Numbered from the stretch's first letter, positions 7,139 through 14,808 are shown. The stretch: DNA of 31,380 nucleotides from an uncultured Eubacteriales bacterium (GCA_900544295.1 UQUO01000023.1:1-31380), one strand, 5' to 3'. Notes: a model not told the origin generated them from the letters alone. Program-made: numbers and translations.

Positions 7139-7177
7139 GCAGTCAATTCAAGTACAGCCAGCTAAGGAGGTAAAACC

Positions 7178-9109
7178 ATGGCAAGCAAACTGTTTCCGCA
7201 TGTCTTTACGCCGGGCCGCATAGGCACCCTGGAGCTCAAAAACCGCGTAATGAAGGCGCCGCAGTCGTCCGGCATGAGCAACAAGGACGGCACCGTATCC
7301 GAGCGCCTCATACGCTATTACCGCAACCAGGCCTCCGGCGGTGCGGGCATGATAATCGTCGAGTACGCCTACGTGGACGACATCGGCGCCAAGAGCGCGC
7401 ACTGTCACCTCGGCATCTCGCAGAACGAGCACATCCCCGGCCTCACCTGGCTGGCTGAAAACATCAAGGAGTGCGGCGCCGCCGCCGGCATCCAGATCGA
7501 GCACTGCGGCCGCCAGAAGTTCCTGGGCACACAGCCCATGTGCGCGCCGAGCGCCATCCCCTGGCCGAAGTTGTGGGATCAGTACGGCTTGCAGGCCGTG
7601 CCCCACGTGCTGACCATCGAGGAGATCCAGGACATAGTCCACGCCTTCGGCGACGCTGCCTGGCGCGCGAAGGTCGCCGGCTTCGACCTCGTCGAGATCC
7701 ACGGCGCACACGGCTATCTGCTGACGAACTTCTTCTCCCCCACTACGAACCACCGCACCGACCTCTACGGCGGCACGCTTGAGAACCGCATGCGCATCTA
7801 CATCGAGATCGCGCGCGACGTGCGCAAGAAGGTCGGCCCCGACTTCCCCGTCACCATCCGCCTGAGCGGCACGGACTACGAGCCCGACGGCTTCCCGATA
7901 GAGGACACGCTCGTGCTCGCCAAGGCGCTCGAGAACGAGGGCATCGACGCCTTCCACATCTCCGGCGGCGACCACCACACCATGATACACCAGACCTCCC
8001 CGATGGCTATGGACCATGGGCACAACGTCTGGGCGGCCGAGGCCATCAAGAAGGTCGTCTCCGTCCCGGTCATCGCCTCCGGCTCCATCAACACGCCGGA
8101 GCTCGCCGAGGAGGTCATCGCCTCCGGCAAGGGCGACTTCGTCGGGCTGGGGCGCCCGCTCTGGGCGGATCCCGAGTGGCCTAAGAAGGCCGAGGCCGAC
8201 CACCCCGAGGACATCCGTCCCTGCATCCGCTGCAACGAGGGCTGCCTCGAGCGCACCTTCTACTGCTACAAGGCCGTCAGCTGCGCGCTCAACCCGCAGA
8301 TCAGCCGCGAGGGCGAGCTGGAGATCACCCCCGCCGCGGTGAAAAAGAACATCGCCGTCGTGGGCGGCGGCCCCGCCGGCCTCGAGGCCGCGCGCGTCCT
8401 CTCCCTGCGCGGGCACTCCGTCACCGTCTTTGAGAAGGGCGAGCTCGGCGGGCAGCTCAACGAGGCCTCCGTCCCCGAGTTCAAGGCCGACATCCGCGGC
8501 CTGAAGGACTACCTCATCACCGCCGTGAACAAGCAGGGCGTCAACATCGTCCGCCGCGAGGCGACAGCCGACGACCTGAACGGCTACGACGCCGTCATCT
8601 GCGCCACGGGCAGCAAGCCCAAGGCCTGCCACCTGCCCGGCGCCGAGCACGCCGTGGACGCCGCCGACGTCCTCAACGGCAAGGTCAAGGTCGGCAACAA
8701 GGTCGTAATGCTCGGCGTCGGACTCGTAGGCAGCGAGACCGCGCTCTGGCTGGCCGAGAACGGCCACGACGTGACGCTCGTCGGCCGCGGCCCGCAGATA
8801 ATGAAGGGCGTAGCCTCCACTGACGCCCTGGCCTACAGCGAGCGCATCGCCAAGGCCGGCATGACCGTCTGCACCAACACCACCCCGCTCGAGATAGTCG
8901 ACGGCGGCGTGATGGTCAAATTCAAGGGCAAGGTCCGCAAGATCGAGGCCGATACCGTCGTCTACGCCTTCGGCGCCGCGGCGCAGCACGCGCTCTATGA
9001 CGAGCTCAAGGGCTCCGGCAAGGAGGTCTACCTCGTCGGCGACGCGAAAGGCCCGGCGAAGATCATGGACGCCATCTACACCGCGTACAAGCTTTCCATC
9101 AAGCTTTAA
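7178..9109 (+). CDS. Old Yellow Enzyme-type NADH:flavin oxidoreductase (2,4-dienoyl-CoA reductase/BaiCD-like)
   Basis: A 643-residue three-cofactor reductase. Residues 1-345 are the FMN-binding TIM barrel (KNRVMKAPQSS, then the catalytic-loop EIHGAHGYLLTNFFSP at 173-188). Cys349, Cys352, Cys356 and a cysteine at 363 or 369 form the 4Fe-4S motif CIRCNEGC. From about 392 there is an FAD/NAD(P)-binding Rossmann half with VVGGGPAGLEAARV and a second nucleotide motif at GVGLVGSETALWLAENG. The length is typical of FadH, BaiCD and BaiH. These enzymes reduce activated C=C bonds of enoates, bile acid intermediates or unsaturated fatty acyl-CoAs. The substrate cannot be told from sequence. The start has AAGGAGG. 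It is single and monocistronic, ended by a terminator at 9143. Confidence 0.9.
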   Translation: MASKLFPHVFTPGRIGTLELKNRVMKAPQSSGMSNKDGTVSERLIRYYRNQASGGAGMIIVEYAYVDDIGAKSAHCHLGISQNEHIPGLTWLAENIKECGAAAGIQIEHCGRQKFLGTQPMCAPSAIPWPKLWDQYGLQAVPHVLTIEEIQDIVHAFGDAAWRAKVAGFDLVEIHGAHGYLLTNFFSPTTNHRTDLYGGTLENRMRIYIEIARDVRKKVGPDFPVTIRLSGTDYEPDGFPIEDTLVLAKALENEGIDAFHISGGDHHTMIHQTSPMAMDHGHNVWAAEAIKKVVSVPVIASGSINTPELAEEVIASGKGDFVGLGRPLWADPEWPKKAEADHPEDIRPCIRCNEGCLERTFYCYKAVSCALNPQISREGELEITPAAVKKNIAVVGGGPAGLEAARVLSLRGHSVTVFEKGELGGQLNEASVPEFKADIRGLKDYLITAVNKQGVNIVRREATADDLNGYDAVICATGSKPKACHLPGAEHAVDAADVLNGKVKVGNKVVMLGVGLVGSETALWLAENGHDVTLVGRGPQIMKGVASTDALAYSERIAKAGMTVCTNTTPLEIVDGGVMVKFKGKVRKIEADTVVYAFGAAAQHALYDELKGSGKEVYLVGDAKGPAKIMDAIYTAYKLSIKL

Positions 9110-9142
9110 ACATCACCTCTCGAGAGCGCGTAAGCGCGGAAA

Positions 9143-9167
9143 AGCCCCGGGCGACCGGGGCTTTTTC
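9143..9167 (+). terminator. Terminator of the OYE reductase gene
   Basis: Stem AGCCCCGG (9143-9150) and CCGGGGCT (9155-9162), a 4-base loop, and a run of Ts. Confidence 0.85.
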
Positions 9168-9180
9168 CGTGCGGGCGCGC

Positions 9181-9218
9181 AAAAAGCCCGGGCGGGCCGA
9201 ATTTTCGGCCGCCCGGGC
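9181..9218 (-). terminator. Terminator of the ribF gene
   Basis: On the minus strand, a GC-rich stem of about 14 pairs (GCCCGGGCGGCCG side at 9206-9218) is followed by TTTTT. It ends the truncated ribF reading toward the reductase. Confidence 0.8.
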
Positions 9219-9223
9219 CAAAT

Positions 9224-10018
9224 TTACGCTTTGGCGAAGTATTCGCGGGTGGTCTCCGCGTCACGAAGTATCTGCGCCTTCAGCTCGTCGACGCCGCTGA
9301 ATTTGCGCTCGTCGCGGATGAAGTGGTGGAACTCGACGCGGACGGTGTGGTCGTAGAGGTCGCCCTCGAAGTCGAGGATGTAGCTCTCGACGCTCACGCG
9401 GTCGCTGCCCGAGACGGTCGGGCGCACTCCGACGTTCGTGACCGCCATGTGCTCCGCGCCGTTATCGAGGAACACCTTCGCGGCGTAGACGCCGTGGCGC
9501 GGGACGAGCACGCCCTCGGCGAAGCGCATATTGATGGTCGGAGTGCCGAGCTTGCCGCCGAGCTGGAAGCCGTAATGCACGGTGTCCACGAGGCAGTGCG
9601 GGTGGCCGAGCAGCCGGTTGGCCTCCTCCATGTCGCCATCGGCGATCAGCTTGCGTATGCGCGTCGAGCTCACGACGTCGCCGTCGAGCTTGACGGCGTC
9701 CATAATGTCGCAGCCGATGCCGTGTTCGGAGCACCAGCCCGCGATCTTGAGCGCCTTGCCCTCGCCGCGGTAGCCGCAGCTGAAGTCGTAGCCGACCACG
9801 ACGTGGACGGCGTGCAGCTCGTTTACGAGCGAGCCCATGAAGTCCTGCCAAGGCATCTGCATGACCGCGCGGTTGAAGTGGATGAAAATGACGCTGTCAA
9901 TCCCGAAAACGCGGCGGATTATCTCCGCGCGGCCCTCGGGCGAGTTGATGAGGGGCACCTCGACGCCCTTGACGAGCGTGTCCGGGTGCGTGTCGAAGGT
10001 GAGCACGGCGGGCGTGAC
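9224..10018 (-). pseudogene. ribF: Bifunctional riboflavin kinase/FAD synthetase, 5'-truncated
   Basis: The last 264 residues of RibF are intact. The FAD synthetase part shows [37 protein letters not shown] and the VSSTRIR signature. The riboflavin kinase domain shows [21 protein letters not shown] and NVGVRPTV. The first ~45 residues, including the G-FDGVH-GH nucleotide-binding motif, are missing. The homology stops at 10018, where an isocitrate dehydrogenase fragment starts on the other strand; the open frame continues upstream only as antisense of that gene. RibF is essential in most bacteria, so either another copy exists or this junction is artificial. Confidence 0.85.
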
Positions 10019-10020
10019 GC

Positions 10021-10627
10021 GGCGGAGAGCATCAAGCTCATCACGCGCAAAGGCTCGGAGAGGATAATAAGGTACGCATTTGACTACGCTGTGAAGAACG
10101 GGCGGAAAAAGGTCACGGCAGTGCATAAGGCGAACATCATGAAATGCACGGATGGCCTGTTTTTGGAAGTAGCGCGCGGCGTCGTATCGGAGTACCCGCA
10201 GATAGAGTTCGAGGACAAGATCGTGGACGCGACCTGCATGCAGTTGGTGCAGAAGCCGGAGGCCTTCGACGTGATGGTACTGCCGAACCTGTACGGCGAC
10301 ATCGTATCCGACCTGTGCGCCGGACTGGTAGGCGGCCTGGGCCTTGCGCCGAGCGCAAATATAGGCAAGGACTGCGCGATATTTGAGGCGGTGCACGGCA
10401 GTGCGCCGAAGCACGCGGGCCTGAACGACGCGAATCCAACGGCGCTCATCCTGTCGGCGGTCATGCTGCTGCGCCCCACAGGCGAGACGGAGGCGGCGGA
10501 TAGAATAGAGAAAGCCGTCCTCGAGCTGATAAAGGAAGGCCGGGAGACGACCCGCGACCTCGGCGGAGAACTCGGCACGGACGAATTTGCAGATGCGATA
10601 ATTAGAAAAATGTCTTGCATGGCCTGA
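10021..10627 (+). pseudogene. icd: NAD-type isocitrate dehydrogenase, 5'-truncated
   Basis: The fragment codes for about 200 C-terminal residues of the isocitrate/isopropylmalate dehydrogenase family. [52 protein letters not shown] and [13 protein letters not shown] are all recognisable. The NLYGDIVSD form and KLITRK block fit homo-isocitrate/isocitrate dehydrogenase better than LeuB. About 130-150 N-terminal residues are missing. The open frame extends further upstream only as antisense of ribF. It ends 27 bases before the broken tRNA-Gly. Confidence 0.8.
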
Positions 10628-10654
10628 ATAAGTGTGCCATACTAATCGGGCATT

Positions 10655-10690
10655 GCGGGTGTAGTTCAATGGCAGAACATCAGCTTCCCA
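10655..10690 (+). pseudogene. tRNA-Gly(TCC) 5' half, broken in the anticodon loop
   Basis: Starts with GCGGGTGTAGTTCAATGG and keeps the D-arm, the 5' anticodon strand CAGCT, and the anticodon TCC followed by CA. After that the expected 3' anticodon strand and T-arm are absent and AT-rich sequence begins at once. A cut at this exact place is typical of a tyrosine-recombinase crossover in an anticodon loop. Confidence 0.8.
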
Positions 10691-10743
10691 TAACTACATT
10701 CGTTTCCCGTTGTGGTGTTAGTAAACATGTTAGGACAAAGAAG

Positions 10744-10953
10744 ATGTCTAATCCTCGTTTTGCTCAAATTATATATATGCTATACGTATATGATAGCGTG
10801 GTACAAAGTGATAACAGCCGAAAACAGTCTCTCGCTATGATAAAGGAGCTTGTAAATGTCCGAATGAAAGAACATAAGGATTACTTTAAGGACAACCCAA
10901 TAATAATATCTACTTATGAAGCTTTCAGTGAAATAGTTAATTCGCTTACGTGA
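10744..10953 (+). CDS. Small hypothetical protein in AT-rich patch
   Basis: A 69-residue open frame, MSNPRFAQIIYMLYVYD at the start, mixed charged and hydrophobic, helical in character. Its GC content is far below that of every neighbour, which points to foreign origin. AGGA lies 9 bases before the ATG. The same frame is open 5' into the tRNA-Gly half, so it could also be the tail of a larger lost gene. I do not recognise a family. Confidence 0.4.
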   Translation: MSNPRFAQIIYMLYVYDSVVQSDNSRKQSLAMIKELVNVRMKEHKDYFKDNPIIISTYEAFSEIVNSLT

Positions 10954-10960
10954 TGTTGCC

Positions 10961-10989
10961 TTGACAATTGAGACTTTGCGACATATAAT
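10961..10989 (+). promoter_or_regulatory. Consensus sigma-A promoter
   Basis: TTGACA (10961-10966) and TATAAT (10984-10989) with a 17-base spacer: a full consensus promoter. No protein-coding frame follows on this strand. It reads into two hairpins and then antisense to the parB 3' end. Confidence 0.8.
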
Positions 10990-10995
10990 GTAACC

Positions 10996-11055
10996 ATAAG
11001 GAAAAACAGTTCGGCTGTTTTGTAAGGGCCTTGGCTTAGCGCCGAGGCTCTAGTT
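10996..11055 (+). ncRNA. Candidate short RNA (~60 nt) next to parB 3' end
   Basis: Downstream of the consensus promoter are two stems: AAAACAG-TTCGG-CTGTTTT at 11003-11021, and a 10-pair stem at 11026-11050 followed by TAGTTTT, which looks like a terminator. The unit (promoter, hairpin, terminator) has no open reading frame. The end lies 5 bases from the parB stop codon. It could be a small regulatory RNA of the mobile element, or only a convergent terminator with a stray promoter. Confidence 0.4.
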
Positions 11056-11059
11056 TTAT

Positions 11060-11923
11060 CTATCTATCGGCCACCCGCCGACGTTTCTGCTGCTTCTGCC
11101 ACTGTTCCAGCAACCTTATAATAGTCTCCTCCATGCGTTTCGGCGTGTAGCTGGCGGGGAAGTATTTACGGAGTGTATCGCCCTTGAGGGTGACGCGCTC
11201 CGTTTCTTTTTTCTCCTCGGACATGATCGCCCGCATGACCTCGGCAGTCAGCTCGCCGCGCTGGGAGAACTGCTTGAGCCTCTGCGCCTGCGACAGCGAC
11301 GGCGTGGCCTGTTCGCTGTCCATCGCGTCGAGTAGCATAGTCTGTTCGTCCTTGGTGAGAAAGGACAGCTCGTAGGCAGGATTGAACGCAATTTTGCGCT
11401 CGTCCACCATGTCCAGCAACGGCGGTATCAGCTCTGTGAGACGGATATAGCGCTGGACTTGTCGCCCGCTTTCTCCGGTGCTTTCTCCAATCGTATCTGC
11501 TGCCTCTAACTTCCCGACAAGTTGTCGAGAAGTTAAATCCGTCCTCTCGCCTTGATGCCGCAGCGCATCCAGTTTGAGCTTGTACGCAAATGCGCGCTCG
11601 CTCGGAAACAGTCCTTCGCGCTGCAAATTGCTGTCCACGACGAGGATCGCCGCCGCGTCGTCGTCCAGCTCGCGGACGATGACCGACATGGTCTCCAGCC
11701 CCGCCAGCTCACACGCCCGCTTGCGCCGGTGGCCGGATACAAGCTCGTACCCGCCGTCCGGCAAAGGCCGAGCGATGGCTGGGGACAGGACGCCGTACTG
11801 CTTCACGCTCTCGGCCATATCTCGCATCGCGTCGTCGTCGCGCACTTTGTACGGGTGCCTGCTGAATGGCGTAAGGCAGCTTGTGCTCAACTGGAAAAGT
11901 CCTTCTACTTTATCTGGCTTCAT
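11060..11923 (-). CDS. ParB/RepB/Spo0J-family partition protein
   Basis: A 287-residue ParB-like protein. The N-terminal ParB domain has SRHPYKVRDDDAM, YGVLSPAIARP, and the CTPase/nucleotide motif SGHRRKRAC (GHRR at 64-67). NLQREGLFPSERAFAYKLK follows, then a helical DNA-binding middle (TGESGRQVQRYIRLTEL) and a basic C-terminus (QKQQKRRRVADR). This form is common on plasmids and Tn1549-like conjugative elements of Clostridia, where it sits near one end. No parA lies beside it. AAGGAGG precedes the ATG. Together with the att repeat 315 bases upstream, it marks the right end of the tRNA-Leu element. Confidence 0.88.
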   Translation of the reverse strand: MKPDKVEGLFQLSTSCLTPFSRHPYKVRDDDAMRDMAESVKQYGVLSPAIARPLPDGGYELVSGHRRKRACELAGLETMSVIVRELDDDAAAILVVDSNLQREGLFPSERAFAYKLKLDALRHQGERTDLTSRQLVGKLEAADTIGESTGESGRQVQRYIRLTELIPPLLDMVDERKIAFNPAYELSFLTKDEQTMLLDAMDSEQATPSLSQAQRLKQFSQRGELTAEVMRAIMSEEKKETERVTLKGDTLRKYFPASYTPKRMEETIIRLLEQWQKQQKRRRVADR

Positions 11924-11943
11924 TCATCCTCCTTATGCGACAA

Positions 11944-11995
11944 GCGGCACCCCAAATACCGGGTTGCCGCCTGCGTGTTAAATCTGATTTCAGAT
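11944..11995. repeat. Two inverted repeats in the parB leader
   Basis: GCGGCA (11944-11949) pairs with TGCCGC (11965-11970), and ATCTGA-TT-TCAGAT forms a dyad at 11982-11995. Both lie upstream of parB and could be leader hairpins or binding sites. The rest of 11924-12236 has no gene I can support. Confidence 0.4.
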
Positions 11996-12237
11996 GGAGG
12001 GGTAGTTTGCCGTATAATAACGTGTGTCAATGGCGTGGGCAGGCTGGTTCATATCCCTCCTAATATCCCTCCAACTTGCAGGAATTTTGTAAATACAGCC
12101 CCGTTGCGTTTTTCCTTTTGCCACGGTACTTTGGGCTGCGCCAACAGCTGGAACCCTTGATTTTGCTGGATTTTTAGGGGCGCGAGGTTCCAGAAGAGTA
12201 CTTAAATATCCTCTGCGTTCCAAATGCCGGCAAAGAC

Positions 12238-12288
12238 TTAAAATCCCTCGCCGCAGGCATACGGGTTCGAGCCCCGTCACCGGCACCA
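12238..12288 (+). repeat. Displaced tRNA-Leu 3' half (att site)
   Basis: TTAAAATCCC (12238-12247) equals the 3' anticodon arm of tRNA-Leu(TAA), and 12260-12288 equals its last 29 bases, with T-arm, acceptor 3' strand and CCA. The variable arm between them (12248-12259) differs from that of the intact tRNA. The 5' half is absent. A terminator hairpin follows directly, as it would after a normal tRNA gene. Confidence 0.85.
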
Positions 12289-12292
12289 GTTG

Positions 12293-12335
12293 AGCGGGAA
12301 GCAGAAAGTTATACTTTCTGCTTCCCGCTGCTTTT
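12293..12335. terminator. Strong hairpin after displaced tRNA half
   Basis: A perfect 17-pair stem (12293-12309 with 12313-12329) and a 3-base loop, followed by GCTTTTC on the plus strand. It was probably the original terminator of the tRNA-Leu gene and now also faces the end of the convergent monooxygenase gene. Confidence 0.8.
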
Positions 12336-13441
12336 CAGCATATATATTTGCTCTTGAGCCCGCAGATGATCTCCTCGGCTTCTTCTGCTATCCTCTTTAC
12401 CATGTCGCCGCAACTTGGAAGATCAGTTATCCTCTGCGCACATTCACCCGCACCGGCCATGGCGTTCTCAGCGTCGCCATTATAGGTGGCGGCTACGCCT
12501 GTGCGCTCGGCTATCAGAAGATCCATGGGGATCTTGGTAAAGTCACCCAGTACGCCTACGTAGGAGCCGGGCGCGTCCTTGGCGGTGTTGTACGCATGTT
12601 TCTGCGCAGCCGGCGTCCTCAGCCAGCGCGCGGGCCCGACAAAGCCTCGGGCTATCAGAGTGCCGCCGTCGCCGCAGTCAAGCACCAGCTTCTTCCACAG
12701 ATCGCAAAAATCGCTCTCTTCGGTGGCAAGAAAACGGGTACCCATCTGCACGCCGTCGGCACCCATCGCCAGCGCCGCGGCCAGGCTCTTGGCGTCACAG
12801 TAGCCGCCGGTGCCGCAGACCAGGGTGTTCTCGTCGGAAAACTTCTCCACGATATCGGGCAGCAGCGTCATGCTGTGTACGAGCTGCCAGGCGGTGTGGA
12901 AGCCGCCTTCGTGACCGGAGGCTATAAGCACCTGTACTCCAGCTTTCTTGCAGCGGGCTGCAGTGCGAACGCCGGGGAAAACGTGCATCCAGATCATTCC
13001 CTGCTCCTTGACAAAACCTGCCCAGGGTACCGGGTCTCCGGCAGTGGTGACAAGAACTTTGAAGCGCTCGGCAACGGCCGGGTCCTTGCGAACCTCCTTT
13101 ATCGCCGCCATGACGTTCATGGCGTTTTCCCTTACCTCGGCGGATACCATGACGTTCGCCCCGAAAACCGTGCCTTCGTTGGTCTCGTTATAAATACGCA
13201 TGAACATTTTCTTGAAAATGGTCACGTCGTCGTCGCTGAGCTCCGCGTGGGCCTGCTTGCAGAAATCTTCAAAAACCACCGGATTTGACTTGCGCGAGGT
13301 GGTGCCGAAGGTGCTGCACAGACCCAGACAGCCGGCGTTCGAGGCGGCTATGCAGAGGCTGGTAACGGGAAAAGGACCCATGCCTGCCTGGATTATGGGG
13401 TACTTGATACCGACGAGTTCAGTCAATCTTGTTTTGATCAT
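12335..13441 (-). CDS. Nitronate monooxygenase-family flavoprotein
   Basis: A 368-residue FMN TIM-barrel enzyme of the nitronate monooxygenase/2-nitropropane dioxygenase family, related to FabK. Visible motifs: YPIIQAGMG at 14-22, GHEGGFH at 176-182 (flavin/catalytic His region), GTGGYCDAKS at 210-219 and GVQMGTRFL at 230-238. FabK-type enoyl-ACP reductases are usually about 310-320 residues, so the longer form fits an NMO-like or acyl-CoA-linked reductase better. The substrate is not clear. GGAAGGAG precedes the ATG. An upstream remnant on the same strand (13504-13589) suggests it was once the second gene of an operon. Confidence 0.85.
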   Translation of the reverse strand: MIKTRLTELVGIKYPIIQAGMGPFPVTSLCIAASNAGCLGLCSTFGTTSRKSNPVVFEDFCKQAHAELSDDDVTIFKKMFMRIYNETNEGTVFGANVMVSAEVRENAMNVMAAIKEVRKDPAVAERFKVLVTTAGDPVPWAGFVKEQGMIWMHVFPGVRTAARCKKAGVQVLIASGHEGGFHTAWQLVHSMTLLPDIVEKFSDENTLVCGTGGYCDAKSLAAALAMGADGVQMGTRFLATEESDFCDLWKKLVLDCGDGGTLIARGFVGPARWLRTPAAQKHAYNTAKDAPGSYVGVLGDFTKIPMDLLIAERTGVAATYNGDAENAMAGAGECAQRITDLPSCGDMVKRIAEEAEEIICGLKSKYIC

Positions 13442-13503
13442 AATGCGTCTCCTTCCACGAATTTGATGGGCGGCAGAGCCCCTGGCTGTCGCTTTGCCGC
13501 CGG

Positions 13504-13589
13504 CTAATACAGATCTCCGGCCTTGCCGTCCTTACGGGCGAACAGATAGGCGCCGATTTCTGCCATGACGAACTGCCGGGCTCTGAAAG
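13504..13589 (-). pseudogene. C-terminal tail of an unidentified protein
   Basis: In the minus-strand frame ending at the TAG at 13504-13506 the sequence reads RARQFVMAEIGAYLFARKDG and ends KAGDLY. It has a natural protein-like composition and sits 62 bases before the monooxygenase start, so it looks like the end of a cut-off upstream operon gene. The family is not recognised. Its 5' side is lost at about 13590, where the ABC ATPase fragment begins on the other strand. Confidence 0.4.
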
Positions 13590-13838
13590 CTAGATCCGGA
13601 CATCCTCATCCTCGACGAACCCACCCGCGGCGTTGACGTCGGAGCTAAGGCAGAGATATATACCATCATCGAGCATCTGCGCAGCCAGGGCAAGACAATC
13701 ATCCTGATATCCTCTGAGTTTCAGGAGATCATAGGCCTTTCAACGAGGATCGTTGTTGTCAAAGACGGCACCACCGTGAAATCTCTGACCCGCGAGCAGG
13801 CGCAAAACGACTCAGGTCTGCTCGAAGCGTTGTCCTGA
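13587..13838 (+). pseudogene. Sugar ABC transporter ATPase, C-terminal fragment (RbsA-like)
   Basis: About 82 residues from the end of a ribose-type two-domain ATPase. The Walker B block [20 protein letters not shown] is followed by the H-loop equivalent [12 protein letters not shown] and IVVVKDG. Everything before Walker B of the second ATPase domain, and the whole first domain, is missing. It ends 12 bases before the permease start, so the original order ATPase-permease is kept. Without its ATPase the permease downstream would lack its motor, unless the cut is an assembly error. Confidence 0.85.
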
Positions 13839-13850
13839 GGGGGAGAAAAT

Positions 13851-14801
13851 ATGAAAACCAAAGAAGTTAAGCTCTCAAATGATAAGCTCAGTCTGAGCAG
13901 ACTGTACGACCGCTTCGGCGTGCTCGTAGTTTTCGTTCTGCTGTTTGCTGTTTCCTGCATGCTCTCGGACCGCTTCCTTCAGACGAGCAATCTGTTCAAC
14001 ATTCTCAGGCAGATATCGATGTTCGGCATCCTCTCGGTCGGCATGACCTTTGTCATAGTCTCCGGAGGCATCGACCTCTCCGTCGGCTCCATAATAGCGC
14101 TGGTGTGCGTCATCACCGCAAATATGGTGAACGATCACGGCATCATCCCCGCAATACTCGTTGCGCTGCTCGTAGGCGCCCTCGTCGGCCTTATAAACGG
14201 CGTCGGCATAGCGTACGGCAAACTTCAGCCCTTCATCATGACGCTGGGAACCATGTATATGGCCTCAGGCGCCGCCTCCATCTACACGAACGGCACGCCC
14301 ATCTCCATAAAGGGCAACTTTTCCAAAATCGGCAACAGCATGCTGTTCAACACCATCCCGCTGCCGGCCATATATTTCATAGTCATACTCATCGCCGCCT
14401 ATCTGGTAATGAGAAACACACGCTTCGGACGGCACGTCTATTCCATAGGCAGCAACAAGGAAGCTACGCGCCTGGCCGGCGTAGACGTAAAAAAGGTCAC
14501 CTTAAGCGTGTACATCCTCAGCGGCGTGCTCGCCGCTGTGACCGGCATAATCTTTGCGGCGCAGATGGCCAGCGGCTCCCCCGTCGCAGGTGAAGGCTAC
14601 GAAATGAACGCCATCACCGCGGCCGTCGTCGGCGGCACCTCGATGTCCGGCGGCAAGGGCAACCTTCTGGGCACCTTCCTGGGCGCGGTCATCATGGGTA
14701 TATTGAGCAACATCATGAACCTCTGCGGTGTCAGCTCCTACTGGCAGACCGTGCTCACCGGACTGATACTCGTCGTGGCCATCCTGGTCAGGAAGGACTG
14801 A
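13851..14801 (+). CDS. Sugar ABC transporter permease (RbsC/BPD_transp_2 family)
   Basis: A 316-residue inner-membrane permease with about ten hydrophobic segments. Family blocks are GMTFVIVSGGIDLSVGS, QPFIMTLGTMYMASGA, GSNKEATRLAGVDVKK (the EAA-like coupling loop) and AVVGGTSMSGGKGN near the C-terminus. It belongs to the ribose/galactose/AI-2-type importers. GGGGGAGA lies before the ATG. It follows an ATPase remnant and precedes an M20 peptidase by 7 bases, so transport and hydrolysis of the same compound is possible. The substrate-binding protein is not in the window. Confidence 0.9.
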   Translation: MKTKEVKLSNDKLSLSRLYDRFGVLVVFVLLFAVSCMLSDRFLQTSNLFNILRQISMFGILSVGMTFVIVSGGIDLSVGSIIALVCVITANMVNDHGIIPAILVALLVGALVGLINGVGIAYGKLQPFIMTLGTMYMASGAASIYTNGTPISIKGNFSKIGNSMLFNTIPLPAIYFIVILIAAYLVMRNTRFGRHVYSIGSNKEATRLAGVDVKKVTLSVYILSGVLAAVTGIIFAAQMASGSPVAGEGYEMNAITAAVVGGTSMSGGKGNLLGTFLGAVIMGILSNIMNLCGVSSYWQTVLTGLILVVAILVRKD

Positions 14802-14808
14802 GGCCAAG

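Larger units (their letters stand above)
5245..12288. mobile_element. Remnant or mosaic of an element integrated at tRNA-Leu(TAA)
   Basis: Bounded by the intact tRNA-Leu(TAA) and the displaced 3' half ending at 12288. The left end carries an integrase C-terminus and the right end carries parB, both AT-richer than the host sequence, as expected of an ICE or plasmid-like island. The interior does not fit: tnaA', crp, reductase, ribF', icd' and tRNA-Gly' look chromosomal and are joined by abrupt cuts. So the boundaries are well supported and the content is not. Conjugation or phage genes are absent. Confidence 0.5.

Noticed and set aside
7178..9109. Naming the reductase baiCD or fadH
   Set aside because: The three-domain layout fits several enoate reductases and no other bai genes are nearby, so a specific symbol is not justified.
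9224..10669. A single 481-residue minus-strand gene extending ribF
   Set aside because: Only the part up to 10018 is RibF; the rest is antisense to a clear isocitrate dehydrogenase fragment.
12290..13288. Plus-strand ORF opposite the monooxygenase gene
   Set aside because: The minus-strand frame has clear family motifs and a ribosome site; the plus frame is its shadow.
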